Source: Halobacterium litoreum
Lineage (GTDB): Archaea > Halobacteriota > Halobacteria > Halobacteriales > Halobacteriaceae
Assembly: GCF_021233415.1 (NCBI RefSeq)
Contig: NZ_CP089466.1
Coordinates: 1,612,001 to 1,676,000 of the forward strand
Length of the DNA: 64,000 bases
Direction: 5' to 3'
The position numbers and the translations under genes were made by a program. Under the pieces are notes generated by a model. The model did not search any database and was not told the DNA's origin. It was given only the letters and a program-made list of their open reading frames with translations. This document shows, in pieces, positions 34,877 to 43,615 of this stretch (the first letter of the stretch is position 1; each line of letters begins with the position of its first letter).

Positions 34877-35848
34877 ATGCTACTAATCGGGAGCGACGAC
34901 GGCGTACATCGGACCGAGGGCGTCGCAGACGCCACGGCGGCGCGCGCCCAGCGAGCGCTGGACTCCGGGCAGGCGATGCGCGTGCGGACGTTCGACAGCG
35001 TTCCGGGCGCGTTCGCGGCGACGACGACCGGCCTCTACCACACCCGAGACGGCGAGTCGTGGACGGACCTCGGCGTGCCCGAAGCGGAAGTGTACGCCGT
35101 CGGCGCGAGCCCCGACGGCAGCCGGCTCTACGCCGGCACGCGGCCCGCACGAATCTACGTCGCAGACGCGGCCGACGGCCCCGCCGACCCCGCGTGGCGC
35201 GAACTCGACGCGTTCCGCGCGCTCGGCGAGCGCGACGACTGGGGCATCGACCGCCACGAGAACGTCGCGCAGGTCCGAGACGTGCTCGTTCACCCAGAGG
35301 ACGCCGAGCGCGTCGTCGCGGCCGTCGAGGTCGGCGGCGTCTACGTCAGCGAGGACGGCGGCGAGACGTGGGCCGACCGCCGAATCGAGGGGTTCGACGC
35401 GCCACACACCGACGACGTACACCACGTCGCGCTCGGCGAGAGGGACGCGATGGTGGCGGCGACCGGAAGCGGCCTCTACCGGGCGACCGACGCGGGCCGG
35501 AACTGGACGCGCCTCGACGACGGCGCGCAGACGTACTTCCGGGAGTCGCTCCTCCGGGACGGCGTCGCGTTCGCGGGCGGGTCGCCGACGCCGCCGTCGT
35601 CGTGGCTGGACGACCGGAATCACGCGCTGTTCGTCTCGCGGGACGGCGAGGCGGTCGATGCGGTGGACTCGCCGACACCCGACGAGGTGGCGGTCGGCTG
35701 GTGCGAGTACGACGGTGACCCCGTCGCGGCGACGAACCGCGGGACGCTCCTCCGACGCGAGGACGACGGTTGGCGTGCGGTCGGGTCGGTTCCGGCGTCC
35801 GAGTCGGTCCACGGCCGATGCATCCCGCTCGCGCAGTTCGAGGCCTGA
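34877..35848 (+). CDS. BNR/glycosyl-hydrolase-like beta-propeller protein
   Basis: A 323-residue protein with repeated TxxGLY-x-T/S-x-DxGxxW units, for example TTTGLYHTRDGESWTDLGV, GGVYVSEDGGETWADRRI and GSGLYRATDAGRNWTRL. These Asp-box (BNR) repeats form a propeller as in sialidases or photosystem assembly factors. No signal peptide is visible, so it should be cytoplasmic. No catalytic residues are evident; function unknown. Next to it on the same strand is the acylase gene. Confidence 0.75.
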   Translation: MLLIGSDDGVHRTEGVADATAARAQRALDSGQAMRVRTFDSVPGAFAATTTGLYHTRDGESWTDLGVPEAEVYAVGASPDGSRLYAGTRPARIYVADAADGPADPAWRELDAFRALGERDDWGIDRHENVAQVRDVLVHPEDAERVVAAVEVGGVYVSEDGGETWADRRIEGFDAPHTDDVHHVALGERDAMVAATGSGLYRATDAGRNWTRLDDGAQTYFRESLLRDGVAFAGGSPTPPSSWLDDRNHALFVSRDGEAVDAVDSPTPDEVAVGWCEYDGDPVAATNRGTLLRREDDGWRAVGSVPASESVHGRCIPLAQFEA

Positions 35849-35915
35849 CCGACCGAGGGCCGGGACTGCGAACCGACCTGCACAGTTATGGTCCGTCCGC
35901 CGACACTCGGGACGC

Positions 35916-38285
35916 ATGGACGACATCGACACCGCACGCCGCGGGCTCGTCGCCGCCGTCGTCGGCGGCGCGGCGGCGGGCGGGTTCTTCTCTCCGGCGG
36001 CGTCGTATCTCGACCGGTTCGCGCCGCTGTCCGGTGACGTGTGGGAGGCGACCACCGACAGCGCGCCGGGGAGCGTGGACAGCGACTACGGCGCGGCGAC
36101 GGTGCAGTACGACGGCCACCGCGTGCCCGAGGTGACGGCCGACGACGAGCAGGCGCTCTACTACGCCGTCGGCTACGCGCACGGTACCGACCGGCTGTTC
36201 CAGATGGACCTCCAGCGTCGCCTGATGCGCGGGCAACTGTCCGCCGTCGTGGGGGAGCGCGCGCTGGAGTCCGACCGGTTCCGCGTGCAGATGGACTTCG
36301 CGCGCGCCGCCGACGCGAACTGGGACGCGCTCCAGTCGCGGAACCCCGAGGTGGCGGGGATTCTGGAGGCGTACACCGAGGGCGTGAACGCGGCCCGTGA
36401 GGACCAGGCCCTGCCACCGGAGTTCGAACTGCTGGACTACGAGCCAGCGCCGTGGACGCCCGCCGACACGCTGGTGCTCCAGCTCCAGATTTCGTGGACG
36501 CTCACCGGGAGTTTCGAGACGCTCCGGCGCGCCCGGCTCCGCGACCAGTTGGGCGAGAACTACGAGGAGTTGTTCCCGCGGCGCTACGACCACGACAGCC
36601 CGATTCTGCGCGACGAGGACGGCGGGCGCGTGGCGGGTCGGGGCACGCCGAGCACAGGCGCCGACGCGGCGGTGCCGGACGGCGACCTGACCGACTGGCT
36701 GTCAGCCTTCGAGGCGCCCGACGGCGTCGGGTCGAACAGTTGGGTGGTGGGCGGCGAGCACACGGAGAGCGGCGAGCCGATAGTGGCGAACGACCCGCAC
36801 CTCTCCCTGCTCGCGCCGCCGGTCTGGTACCAGCAACACCTCGACTGGGGGGACGGCTGGGTTCGGGGGGTGACGTTCCCCGGCGTCCCGTTCGTCATCA
36901 TCGGGGAGAACGACGCCGGGGCGTGGGGGTTCACGAACGCCGGCGCGGACGTGCTGGACTGCTACGCGTACGAGGTGGACGGCGACCAGTACCGGTACGA
37001 GGGCGAGTGGCGGGACTTCCGGACCGAGGACCACACCATCGAGGTGGCGGACGGCGAGGACGTGACGGTCACGAAGCGCAAGACCGTCCACGGTCCGATG
37101 GTCGAACGAGAGGACCGGCGCGTCGGCGTGGCGTGGACCGGCCTCTCGGCGACGGCGACGACCGACGCCATCCACGCGTACGCCCACAGCGACGGGCTCG
37201 AGGACTTCCGGGAGGCGACCCGGGACTTCGACCTGCCGACGCAGTGTGTCGTCTACGCGGACCGCGAGGGCAACACGTACTACAAGGTGACGGGACGGAT
37301 TCCGGTGCGGTACACGGACGGCGAGCGCGTCGAGGGGTGGCGGGTGTTCGACGGCTCCGCGGGCGAGGGCGAGTGGCCGGGGTACACGCCCTACGGCGAG
37401 TCGTCGTGGGACGGCTTCGTCCCCTTCGAAGACAAGCCGGGCGCGGTGAATCCCGGGTACGTCGCCACCGCGAACCAGCGCATCGTCGACGACCCGGAGT
37501 ACTACCTCGCGGAGTCGTACAGCACGCCGTTCCGCGGCGAGCGCATCTACGAACTGCTCGACGCGCAGACGGCCGACGGCGCCGTGACCCCGGAGTCGAT
37601 GCGGGACCTCCAGTTGGACGCGCTCGACACGCGCGCCAGACGGCTCGTCCCCCGAATACTCGAAGCGGCCGATGTAGATTCGGCGGGCGCGCCGTTCGAC
37701 GCGCTCGCGGACTGGGACTACCGAATGGTCGCGGACAGCGAACCGGCGCTCGCGTTCGCGGCGTTCGTCGACGCGTACCGCGAGGCGCTCTACGCGGACG
37801 CCTTCGACGCGCTCGGGTTCGACGACGGCTACTGGCCGACCGACTGGGTGACCGTCCACCTCGCCGACGACAGCGCGTGGTTCGACCGCGACGACACCCC
37901 GGAGAGCGCGACGGCGGCGATGCAGTCGGCTCTCGACGCCGCGAGCGAGCGAATCGGCGAGGAGGGCTGGGAGACGTACGGCGACTACAACGTCGTCTCG
38001 CTCGACCACCCCTTCGACCAGTCCTTCCTGAACTATCCCCGAATGCCGACCGACGGCTCCCCGGCGACGGTGAACAACTACCGCCGCGACGCCGCCGTTG
38101 GGAGCAGTTGGCGGATGGTCGTGCCGATGGCCGGCGACGCCGCCGTCGTGTTGCCGGGCGGGAACGACGGCGACCCGTTCAGCGGCCAGTACCACGACCA
38201 ACTCCGGGCGTGGGCGGACGGCGATTACTTCGCGTTCGACAGGGAGTTCGACGGTCCGAGCGTCGACTTCGGGGGTGGTGCGTGA
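35916..38285 (+). CDS. Penicillin acylase family Ntn-hydrolase
   Basis: A 789-residue Ntn-hydrolase. After a Tat-like N-terminus (TARRGLVAAVVGGAAAGGFF) comes the alpha-subunit region (PEVTADDEQALYYAVGYAHGTDRLFQMDLQRRL, typical), an acidic spacer, and then SNSWVVGGEHTESGEPIVANDPHL beginning at Ser273, which should be the nucleophile of the beta subunit after autocleavage. EDHVFE-like and NPGYVATANQR segments follow. Acylases of this family cleave amides such as penicillins, acyl-homoserine lactones or N-acyl compounds. The start at 35916 leaves out a non-conserved extension. Coupled to the next membrane protein gene (TGATG). Confidence 0.9.
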   Translation: MDDIDTARRGLVAAVVGGAAAGGFFSPAASYLDRFAPLSGDVWEATTDSAPGSVDSDYGAATVQYDGHRVPEVTADDEQALYYAVGYAHGTDRLFQMDLQRRLMRGQLSAVVGERALESDRFRVQMDFARAADANWDALQSRNPEVAGILEAYTEGVNAAREDQALPPEFELLDYEPAPWTPADTLVLQLQISWTLTGSFETLRRARLRDQLGENYEELFPRRYDHDSPILRDEDGGRVAGRGTPSTGADAAVPDGDLTDWLSAFEAPDGVGSNSWVVGGEHTESGEPIVANDPHLSLLAPPVWYQQHLDWGDGWVRGVTFPGVPFVIIGENDAGAWGFTNAGADVLDCYAYEVDGDQYRYEGEWRDFRTEDHTIEVADGEDVTVTKRKTVHGPMVEREDRRVGVAWTGLSATATTDAIHAYAHSDGLEDFREATRDFDLPTQCVVYADREGNTYYKVTGRIPVRYTDGERVEGWRVFDGSAGEGEWPGYTPYGESSWDGFVPFEDKPGAVNPGYVATANQRIVDDPEYYLAESYSTPFRGERIYELLDAQTADGAVTPESMRDLQLDALDTRARRLVPRILEAADVDSAGAPFDALADWDYRMVADSEPALAFAAFVDAYREALYADAFDALGFDDGYWPTDWVTVHLADDSAWFDRDDTPESATAAMQSALDAASERIGEEGWETYGDYNVVSLDHPFDQSFLNYPRMPTDGSPATVNNYRRDAAVGSSWRMVVPMAGDAAVVLPGGNDGDPFSGQYHDQLRAWADGDYFAFDREFDGPSVDFGGGA

Positions 38286-38596
38286 TGCGGCGCGTGCTCC
38301 TCGCGGCCGGTGCCGTCGTCGCGTCGCTCGCGCTCGCGTGGGTCCACTGGCTCGGCCTGCTCGTCGGCGGTATCGCGGTCGGCCTGCTGTCCCGGTCGTG
38401 GCCGAAGGCGCTGGCGTCGGGCGTCGGGTTCGGCGTGCTCGCGTGGCTGGCGTTTATCGCCGTGCTCTGGGACGCGGGCCGACTCGCGGCGTACTGGGAC
38501 GGCGGCCTGCTGTTGTACGCGAGCGTCGGCATCCCGATTGCGCTCGGCCTACTCGGGTCGCTAGCGTACGGCGCGACGGACGCCGCGAGCAGTTAG
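38285..38596 (+). CDS. Small membrane protein downstream of the acylase
   Basis: A 103-residue protein with three hydrophobic segments (VLLAAGAVVASLALAWVHWLGLLVGGIAVGLL; ALASGVGFGVLAWLAFIAVLW; LLLYASVGIPIALGLLGSLAYG). Its ATG overlaps the acylase stop, indicating coupled expression. No family recognised. It may help membrane association of the acylase, which is only a guess from linkage. Confidence 0.7.
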   Translation: MRRVLLAAGAVVASLALAWVHWLGLLVGGIAVGLLSRSWPKALASGVGFGVLAWLAFIAVLWDAGRLAAYWDGGLLLYASVGIPIALGLLGSLAYGATDAASS

Positions 38597-38793
38597 TTCC
38601 GACCGTACTGCGTGAGCGCGAAGACGAGGACGACGAGCGCGCCGAAGCCGGCGACGGCGAACCAGACGCTCGCGACGTCGGGCGCGGCGGCGACGCGGGG
38701 CGCGACGAACCAGAGCGCCGTGAGCACGGCGGCGAGAACGAGCGCGTAGACGTACGCCCTGACGAGGTCGTACCCGAGACGCACGCGGTCCAT
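38593..38793 (-). CDS. Two-helix small membrane protein
   Basis: A 66-residue protein with two hydrophobic helices (AYVYALVLAAVLTALWFVAP and VASVWFAVAGFGALVVLVFALTQYG). The stop overlaps the end of the convergent membrane protein gene. No family recognised. The start ATG at 38793 gives a compact product; the longer in-frame extension is low-complexity and implausible. Confidence 0.6.
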   Translation of the reverse strand: MDRVRLGYDLVRAYVYALVLAAVLTALWFVAPRVAAAPDVASVWFAVAGFGALVVLVFALTQYGRN

Positions 38794-38873
38794 GCCCGAA
38801 CGTGGCGTGTCACTGGACTTATGACTTCGGGTCTCCCCGACCGCTTTTGCCGACTCGGCGCGAACGCCCGGCC

Positions 38874-39536
38874 GTGAGTGTCGCGGACACCCAGCAGTTC
38901 TACGGCCGGTGGGCGCGCGCCTATGACTGGCTCTGTCGGTTCCTCCCGGGACTCGGCGACCTGCGTCGGCGCGCCGTGGACGCGCTCGAATTGGAGCGCG
39001 GCGACACCGTCGTCGACCTCGGCTGTGGCACGGGCGCGAACCTCCCCCACCTCCGGGACGCCGTCGGCCCGGAGGGGACCGTCGTCGGCGTCGACCTGAC
39101 GCCGGGGATGCTCGCCGAGGCCGGGACGCGCGTCGAACGCGCCGGCTGGGAGAACGTCCACCTCGCGCTCGGAGACGCCGCGCGACCGCCCGTCGACGAC
39201 GCGGACGCGATTCTCGGCACGTTCGTCGTCGGGATGCTCGACGACCCCGCGGCGGGCGTTCGGGCGTGGCGCGAGAGCGTGCTACCGGGCGGCCGCATCG
39301 CTGTCCTCGAAGCCGGCAGGACGGACCGCGAGGCGGCGGGCGTGCTGAACCGGATTTTCGACAGACTGGTCGCGGCGGGCGCGCCCGGTGGCGGTGGCGG
39401 AGGTGAGCCGTCACGCACGCTCGACGAGCGCATCGACGCCGCCCGCGACGCGCTGGCCGAGAACGGCGGCCTGACTGTCGACGAGCGGCGCGTCGCCGGG
39501 TTCGTGCGCGTGTTCGCCGGTCACTCCCGCTCGTAG
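38874..39536 (+). CDS. SAM-dependent methyltransferase (UbiE/class I type)
   Basis: A 220-residue class I methyltransferase. Motif I is VVDLGCGTGANLPHL, followed by VVGVDLTPGMLAEAG (motif post I) and ILGTFVVGMLDDPAAGV. The N-terminus ADTQQFYGRWARAYDWL is typical of UbiE/Methyltransf_11 proteins. Start is GTG 38874. It lies between the small membrane protein and the convergent flavin oxidoreductase gene. Substrate unknown (lipid, quinone or small molecule). Confidence 0.85.
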   Translation: MSVADTQQFYGRWARAYDWLCRFLPGLGDLRRRAVDALELERGDTVVDLGCGTGANLPHLRDAVGPEGTVVGVDLTPGMLAEAGTRVERAGWENVHLALGDAARPPVDDADAILGTFVVGMLDDPAAGVRAWRESVLPGGRIAVLEAGRTDREAAGVLNRIFDRLVAAGAPGGGGGGEPSRTLDERIDAARDALAENGGLTVDERRVAGFVRVFAGHSRS

Positions 39537-40810
39537 GCGTCCTCGCGTTCGAGGCGACCGCGCTCCGCGAGCACCGACGGCGTGCGACAGACGCCGGGCG
39601 CGCCGGTCGCCTGGGGCACGGTGCAGTTGTTGCAGTTCTCGCAGACGGCAACGCTTCCGTGGTCGTCGAGCAGTCGCGCCGGGAGGCGGGGTTCGGCGTA
39701 GAACGGCCGCCCCATCCCGACGAGGTCGCAGGCGTCACCGAGCAGGCGGTCGATGCGCTCGCGCTCGCGGACGCCGCCCTCCAACAGTACGGGCACGTCG
39801 ACGCGCTCGCGGACTCGCCGGCAGAGGTCGGCGTTCCACGCCGGTTCGAAGGTCGCGCGGCGGGCCTGCACGCGGTTCGCGAGCGAGACGAGTTTCGCGC
39901 GCCACCGGCTCCCGAACGCGGCGGCGTACCCGGACTGGAACTGGCCGTCGCGCCACGCGCGCTCCGGGTACTCGCCGCGGACGATGTGCATGTCCCAGAA
40001 CACGCTCCCAGAGACGGGCACGACCGCGTCGAACCCCGCGTCGGCGGCGCGCTCGCAGAGGTCGACGCAGTCGTCGGCCGAGAGGTGGCGACGGATGCCG
40101 GGCGGCGCGCGCGTCTCGGCCGGAATCTTCGTAATCAACGGGAGGTCGGTGCGAGAGCGAATCTCGTCGTGGAGGAGTTCGAGGAACCGGAAGCCGTCCG
40201 CGAACTCGTCGTCGCGGCGGTTGTAGAACGGCGAGAGGAACTGCTGGACGACGCCCATGTTCGCGCCGGCGACGTGGAGGCCGTGGTAGCCGGCGTCGGC
40301 GAGGCGCTCGGCGGCGCGTCCGAAGTCCGCGGCGAGGTCGTACACCTCGTCGGTGGAGAGCACGCGGGGGGAGAGGTCGAGGAAGCCCGCACGGTCGGCG
40401 AGCCGCATCGGGAGCGGCGGCCGGGAGACGGCTAACTGTTCGACCCCCGGATGCTCCTCGCGGTACTCGGCGTGCCACACCTCCATCGAGCGCAGGCCGC
40501 CGTGTTCCAGTTGGGCGAACACGCGCCCGCCCCGCTCCTCGATTGCCGCCGGGACGGGCGCCAGCGCCTGCACGAAGGCGTCGTCGTGGACCCGGGTCAT
40601 GTTCGGCGCAGCACACCCGCCCTCGCCGCGCACGATGGTCGCGCCCTGACAGACGAGGCCGGCGCCCGACGCCGCCGCGGGTTCGAGGTCGCGGCGGAGC
40701 GCGTCCGCGGTGTCGGCGTCCGTCCCCGCACACTCCAAGAGGGGCGCGCGGTAGAGGCGGTTCCGGAGTTCGAGGCCGCCCACGTCCACGGGGTCGTCGA
40801 GGCGCGTCAC
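39521..40810 (-). CDS. NADH:flavin oxidoreductase, Old Yellow Enzyme family
   Basis: A 429-residue TIM-barrel flavoprotein. It starts VTRLDDPVDVGGLELRNRLYRAPLLECAG, a typical OYE/2,4-dienoyl-CoA-reductase start. VFAQLEHGGLRS and HGLHVAGANMGVVQQFLSPFYNRRDDEF match substrate and flavin motifs, and VLLEGGVRERERIDRLL the phosphate-binding loop. The C-terminal CENCNNCTVPQATGAPGVC has the cysteines that bind a 4Fe-4S cluster in dienoyl-CoA reductases, without the extra FAD/NAD domains. GTG 40810 is chosen; GTG 40822 is close. Likely an enoate or dienoyl reductase. Confidence 0.85.
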   Translation of the reverse strand: MTRLDDPVDVGGLELRNRLYRAPLLECAGTDADTADALRRDLEPAAASGAGLVCQGATIVRGEGGCAAPNMTRVHDDAFVQALAPVPAAIEERGGRVFAQLEHGGLRSMEVWHAEYREEHPGVEQLAVSRPPLPMRLADRAGFLDLSPRVLSTDEVYDLAADFGRAAERLADAGYHGLHVAGANMGVVQQFLSPFYNRRDDEFADGFRFLELLHDEIRSRTDLPLITKIPAETRAPPGIRRHLSADDCVDLCERAADAGFDAVVPVSGSVFWDMHIVRGEYPERAWRDGQFQSGYAAAFGSRWRAKLVSLANRVQARRATFEPAWNADLCRRVRERVDVPVLLEGGVRERERIDRLLGDACDLVGMGRPFYAEPRLPARLLDDHGSVAVCENCNNCTVPQATGAPGVCRTPSVLAERGRLEREDAYERE

Positions 40811-40927
40811 GACCCGAACCACGTCGCCGGGGTGCTTGAGCGTGGTGTCGGACCGAACACCGATGGACCCGCCGGACAGCAACCGCGCTCGCCGACCAAC
40901 CGGTACTTGACGGGAATTCGAAAGGGG

Positions 40928-41022
40928 CGGTGCGGTCGTGAGCCGAAATGGCACAAGCACCACGGCGAGTGAGGGAGTGAACGAGCGTGGAGCGCAGCGA
41001 GTCGCAGGCCACGACCGCACCG
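40928..41022. repeat. 95-nt element bounded by a 13-nt perfect inverted repeat
   Basis: CGGTGCGGTCGTG at 40928-40940 is the exact reverse complement of CACGACCGCACCG at 41010-41022. Between them are 69 nt, including a second short inverted pair CCACG (40960-40964) / CGTGG (40986-40990) and the purine-rich GAGTGAGGGAGTGAACGAGC. It has no coding frame of its own. It could be a small structured RNA, a miniature transposable element or an operator region. No target duplication is evident. Confidence 0.5.
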
Positions 41023-41107
41023 GGAATTTCGGGGAGAAATCGCATATCGAGTCTGCCGAGGAGTCCCCGACTGACGAACACCGACACGACACAAAAACTC
41101 GAAGCAC

Positions 41108-41113
41108 TTTAAG
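41108..41113 (+). promoter_or_regulatory. TATA-like element of the geranylgeranyl-reductase-like gene
   Basis: TTTAAG is centred about 27 nt before the ATG at 41137, consistent with a leaderless transcript and with the chosen start. Confidence 0.45.
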
Positions 41114-41136
41114 GAACGCGCGGTGACGGACGTACT

Positions 41137-42510
41137 ATGACTGACGTAGACGTGGCCATCGTGGGCGGCGGGCCGGCCGGGTCGGCCGCCGCTCGCGCGG
41201 CCGCCGAGCGAGGTGCGGACGCGGTCGTCTACGAGAAGGGCGTGCCGCGAGCGGACCGCGAACGACTCGGCCCGGACTCGACGGACGCCGCCGGGTTCCT
41301 CGACTACTGGCTGGACGTCGCGGACCTCGACTTCGCGGACATCCCCGAGGACGTGGTCGAACACGAACTCGACGACGCGGAGTTCATCGGCCCGAGCGAG
41401 TCGGTGGCGGTCGGTCGGACGGGCATCGACGCCGACTACGACCACTTCGGGTTCACGTTCCACCGCGCGAAGTTCGACGACTGGCTCCGCGACCGCGCCG
41501 AGGAGGCAGGGGCTCGCTACGAGGCCGGCACCTCGGTGAAGTCGGTCGATACCGACCTCTCTGACGGGCACGAGCACACCCTGACGCTCGGGGACGGCGA
41601 CGAGGTGACGGCCGAGTACCTGATTCTCGCGGACGGCCCGCAGCGACAGGTGACGATGCGCGTCCTCGACCCGCTCCTTCCGGACGGGAAGAAGGCCAGC
41701 GAACTGCTCTCGCCCCCGACCGCGAACCACATCGCGTACCAGGAGTACCGGCGGTTCCCCGAGGAACTGTTCGACGAGCGCTCGCTGAAGTTCTGGTGGG
41801 GGTGGATGCCGGGCGAGACGGCGTACCCGTGGGTGTTCCCGAACCGGAACAACGTCGCGCGCGTCGGTCTCACGATGCCCATCGGGATGGACGTCGACGA
41901 CTTCGACGCGTCGGAGTGGCGCCTGCTCCGCGAGGACGACGAGCAGATTCCCTCCGGGAAGGAGTACGTGCGACGCCTGCTGGAGGACCTCTACGGCGAC
42001 GAGTACGACGTCGAGGCGGACTTCCCGCTGGCGGAAGACCACGGGAAGTCGAAAGGCACGGAGACGTACCCGATTTCGTCGACGCGCCCCATCGAGTCAC
42101 CGACGGGCGCGGGCATCGCCGTCGCGGGCGGCGCGATGGGCACCACATCAGCGTTCCACGAGGGCGGCGACCACGTCGCCCACCGGACCGGCAAACTCGC
42201 CGGGAAACTCGCCGCCGAAGGCCGCCTCGGCGAGTACAACGACGCGTGGCACGACGCCATCGGCACGGAGATTCGCCGGAACGTCGCGATGGCCGACGTG
42301 GTCGGCGACTTCGACCCCGACCAGTGGGACAAGACCATTCGCGTCACGCGACAGATGCTCGAATCCAGCGACAGCGGGAAGATACTCTCGAAGTCGAACG
42401 CGCGGTCGGCGGCCGGCGGCCTGAAACTCTACTCCCAGTACAAGCGCGCGAAGTTCCGCTACCGGAAGGGGAAGTACGCCCAGATTCGGGAGTCGGAGTA
42501 CTCGTTCTGA
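41137..42510 (+). CDS. Geranylgeranyl-reductase family flavoprotein
   Basis: A 457-residue FAD-dependent oxidoreductase. The dinucleotide motif is VDVAIVGGGPAGSAAARAAAERGADAVVYEKG, followed by a FAD-binding DGPQRQVTMRVL segment and a GAGIAVAGGAMGTTSAFHEGGDHVAHRTG region. This pattern is that of archaeal geranylgeranyl reductases, which saturate isoprenoid chains of membrane lipids or menaquinone. The length and C-terminal basic helix (YKRAKFRYRKGKYAQ) suggest membrane contact. Whether it reduces lipids, quinone or carotenoid chains is not visible from sequence. Confidence 0.85.
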   Translation: MTDVDVAIVGGGPAGSAAARAAAERGADAVVYEKGVPRADRERLGPDSTDAAGFLDYWLDVADLDFADIPEDVVEHELDDAEFIGPSESVAVGRTGIDADYDHFGFTFHRAKFDDWLRDRAEEAGARYEAGTSVKSVDTDLSDGHEHTLTLGDGDEVTAEYLILADGPQRQVTMRVLDPLLPDGKKASELLSPPTANHIAYQEYRRFPEELFDERSLKFWWGWMPGETAYPWVFPNRNNVARVGLTMPIGMDVDDFDASEWRLLREDDEQIPSGKEYVRRLLEDLYGDEYDVEADFPLAEDHGKSKGTETYPISSTRPIESPTGAGIAVAGGAMGTTSAFHEGGDHVAHRTGKLAGKLAAEGRLGEYNDAWHDAIGTEIRRNVAMADVVGDFDPDQWDKTIRVTRQMLESSDSGKILSKSNARSAAGGLKLYSQYKRAKFRYRKGKYAQIRESEYSF

Positions 42511-42583
42511 GTCGAGTCGTCGCGCTCGCGTGACTGCCGGAACGCGAACCTTCTTCCCCGTCTCGGCGTCTACACCGTAGTCT

Positions 42584-43270
42584 ATGAGCGACCGCGCGGA
42601 CTTCGTCTCGGGGGTGTGGGCGGCCGTACCGACGCTGCCCGCGAACATCCCGTTCGGGTTCGTCGCGGGTGCAGCCGCCGTGCAGGCGGGCTTTACGGAC
42701 ATACAGGCCGTCGCGATGTCGGGACTCATCTTCGGCGGAGCGTCGCAGTTGGCGGCCATCGAGTTGTTCAACGAGGGCGCGCCGCTGGCCGTCGTCGCGC
42801 TCACCGCCGTCGTGGTGAATCTGCGGTACGTGATGTACTCGGCGGCCATCGCGCCGTACTTCCGGGAGTTCACGGAGAAGTGGCGGCTGTTCTGCAGTCA
42901 GTTCATCGTCGATACGACGTTCGCCATCGCCGTGACCGAGTACGAGCGCGACGAATCCACCGACCGGATGGCGTTCTACCTCGGGGAGGTCGCCGCCATC
43001 TACGTCGCGTACGTCGGCGGGACGGCGGCGGGCGTGGTGTTCGGCGACCGGATGCCCGACGGGCTGCAGTTGGACTTCGCCGTCCCGCTGCTCTTCCTCG
43101 CCCTGCTCGTCCCGTCCATCACGGACGAGGCGACGAGCGTCGCGGCGGCCGTCGGCGGGTTCGCCGCCGTCGTCGGCGCCGGACTTCCGATGAACCTCGG
43201 CATCGTCGTCGCGGCGCTGTGTGGCATCGTCGCCGCGGCGCTCGTCGACTTCACGGAGGTGGCGGCGTGA
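42584..43270 (+). CDS. azlC: AzlC family branched-chain amino acid exporter, large subunit
   Basis: A 228-residue membrane protein of the AzlC family. The start is MSDRADFVSGVWAAVPTLPANIPFGFVAGAAAVQAGFTDIQAVAMSGLIFGGASQLAAIELF, a strong match. It has about five to six membrane segments. With AzlD it exports branched-chain amino acids such as leucine or valine. The stop overlaps the GTG start of azlD. Confidence 0.92.
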   Translation: MSDRADFVSGVWAAVPTLPANIPFGFVAGAAAVQAGFTDIQAVAMSGLIFGGASQLAAIELFNEGAPLAVVALTAVVVNLRYVMYSAAIAPYFREFTEKWRLFCSQFIVDTTFAIAVTEYERDESTDRMAFYLGEVAAIYVAYVGGTAAGVVFGDRMPDGLQLDFAVPLLFLALLVPSITDEATSVAAAVGGFAAVVGAGLPMNLGIVVAALCGIVAAALVDFTEVAA

Positions 43271-43584
43271 GACTCTGGCTGGTCGTCCTCGGCGCGGCCG
43301 TCGGGACGTACGCGCTCCGCGTGTCCTTCGTCACGCTGTTCGGTCGGCTGGACGAGGTGCCGCCGCGCGTGAAGCGCACGCTCGCGTTCGTGCCGCCCGC
43401 GGTGCTCGCGGCGCTCGTCGTCCCCGAACTCGTCCTCGACGGCGAGGCGCTCGCCATCTCGCTGTCGAACCACCGCCTGCTCGCGGGCCTCGTCGCGGCC
43501 GTCGCGGCGTGGTACACGGAGGACATGCTCGTCACCGTCGTCGTCGGGATGAGCGCGCTGTACGCGCTCTCGCTGGTACCGTAA
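43267..43584 (+). CDS. azlD: AzlD family small exporter subunit
   Basis: A 105-residue membrane protein starting at GTG 43267: VRLWLVVLGAAVGTYALRVSFVTLFGR. Typical segments are RTLAFVPPAVLAALVVPELV and LAGLVAAVAAWYTEDMLVTVVVGM. Obligate partner of AzlC, with overlapping genes. No dedicated regulator is adjacent. Confidence 0.9.
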   Translation: MRLWLVVLGAAVGTYALRVSFVTLFGRLDEVPPRVKRTLAFVPPAVLAALVVPELVLDGEALAISLSNHRLLAGLVAAVAAWYTEDMLVTVVVGMSALYALSLVP

Positions 43585-43615
43585 CGGCTTCGGGGGGCGA
43601 CGAGAAAGGGCGGGT

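Larger units (their letters stand above)
40811..41136. other. Intergenic stretch of 326 nt with an inverted-repeat element
   Basis: This is the only stretch over 300 nt without a convincing gene. It contains the structured element at 40928-41022, a small hairpin-like ATTTC-gggga-... at about 41025-41039, and the TATA-like TTTAAG of the next gene. Frames crossing it are read-through of neighbouring genes. Local bases such as GAGTGAGGGAGTGAACGAGC are unlike coding sequence. Confidence 0.6.

Noticed and set aside
40928-41022. tRNA, RNase P or SRP RNA
   Set aside because: No cloverleaf, no CCA-type acceptor stem and none of the conserved core of RNase P or SRP RNA is visible.
40811-41136. Long minus-strand in-frame extension of the flavin oxidoreductase to 41107
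   Set aside because: The extra 99 residues are low-complexity, cross the inverted-repeat element and lack similarity to OYE proteins; normal family N-termini begin near VTRLDDPVDVGG.
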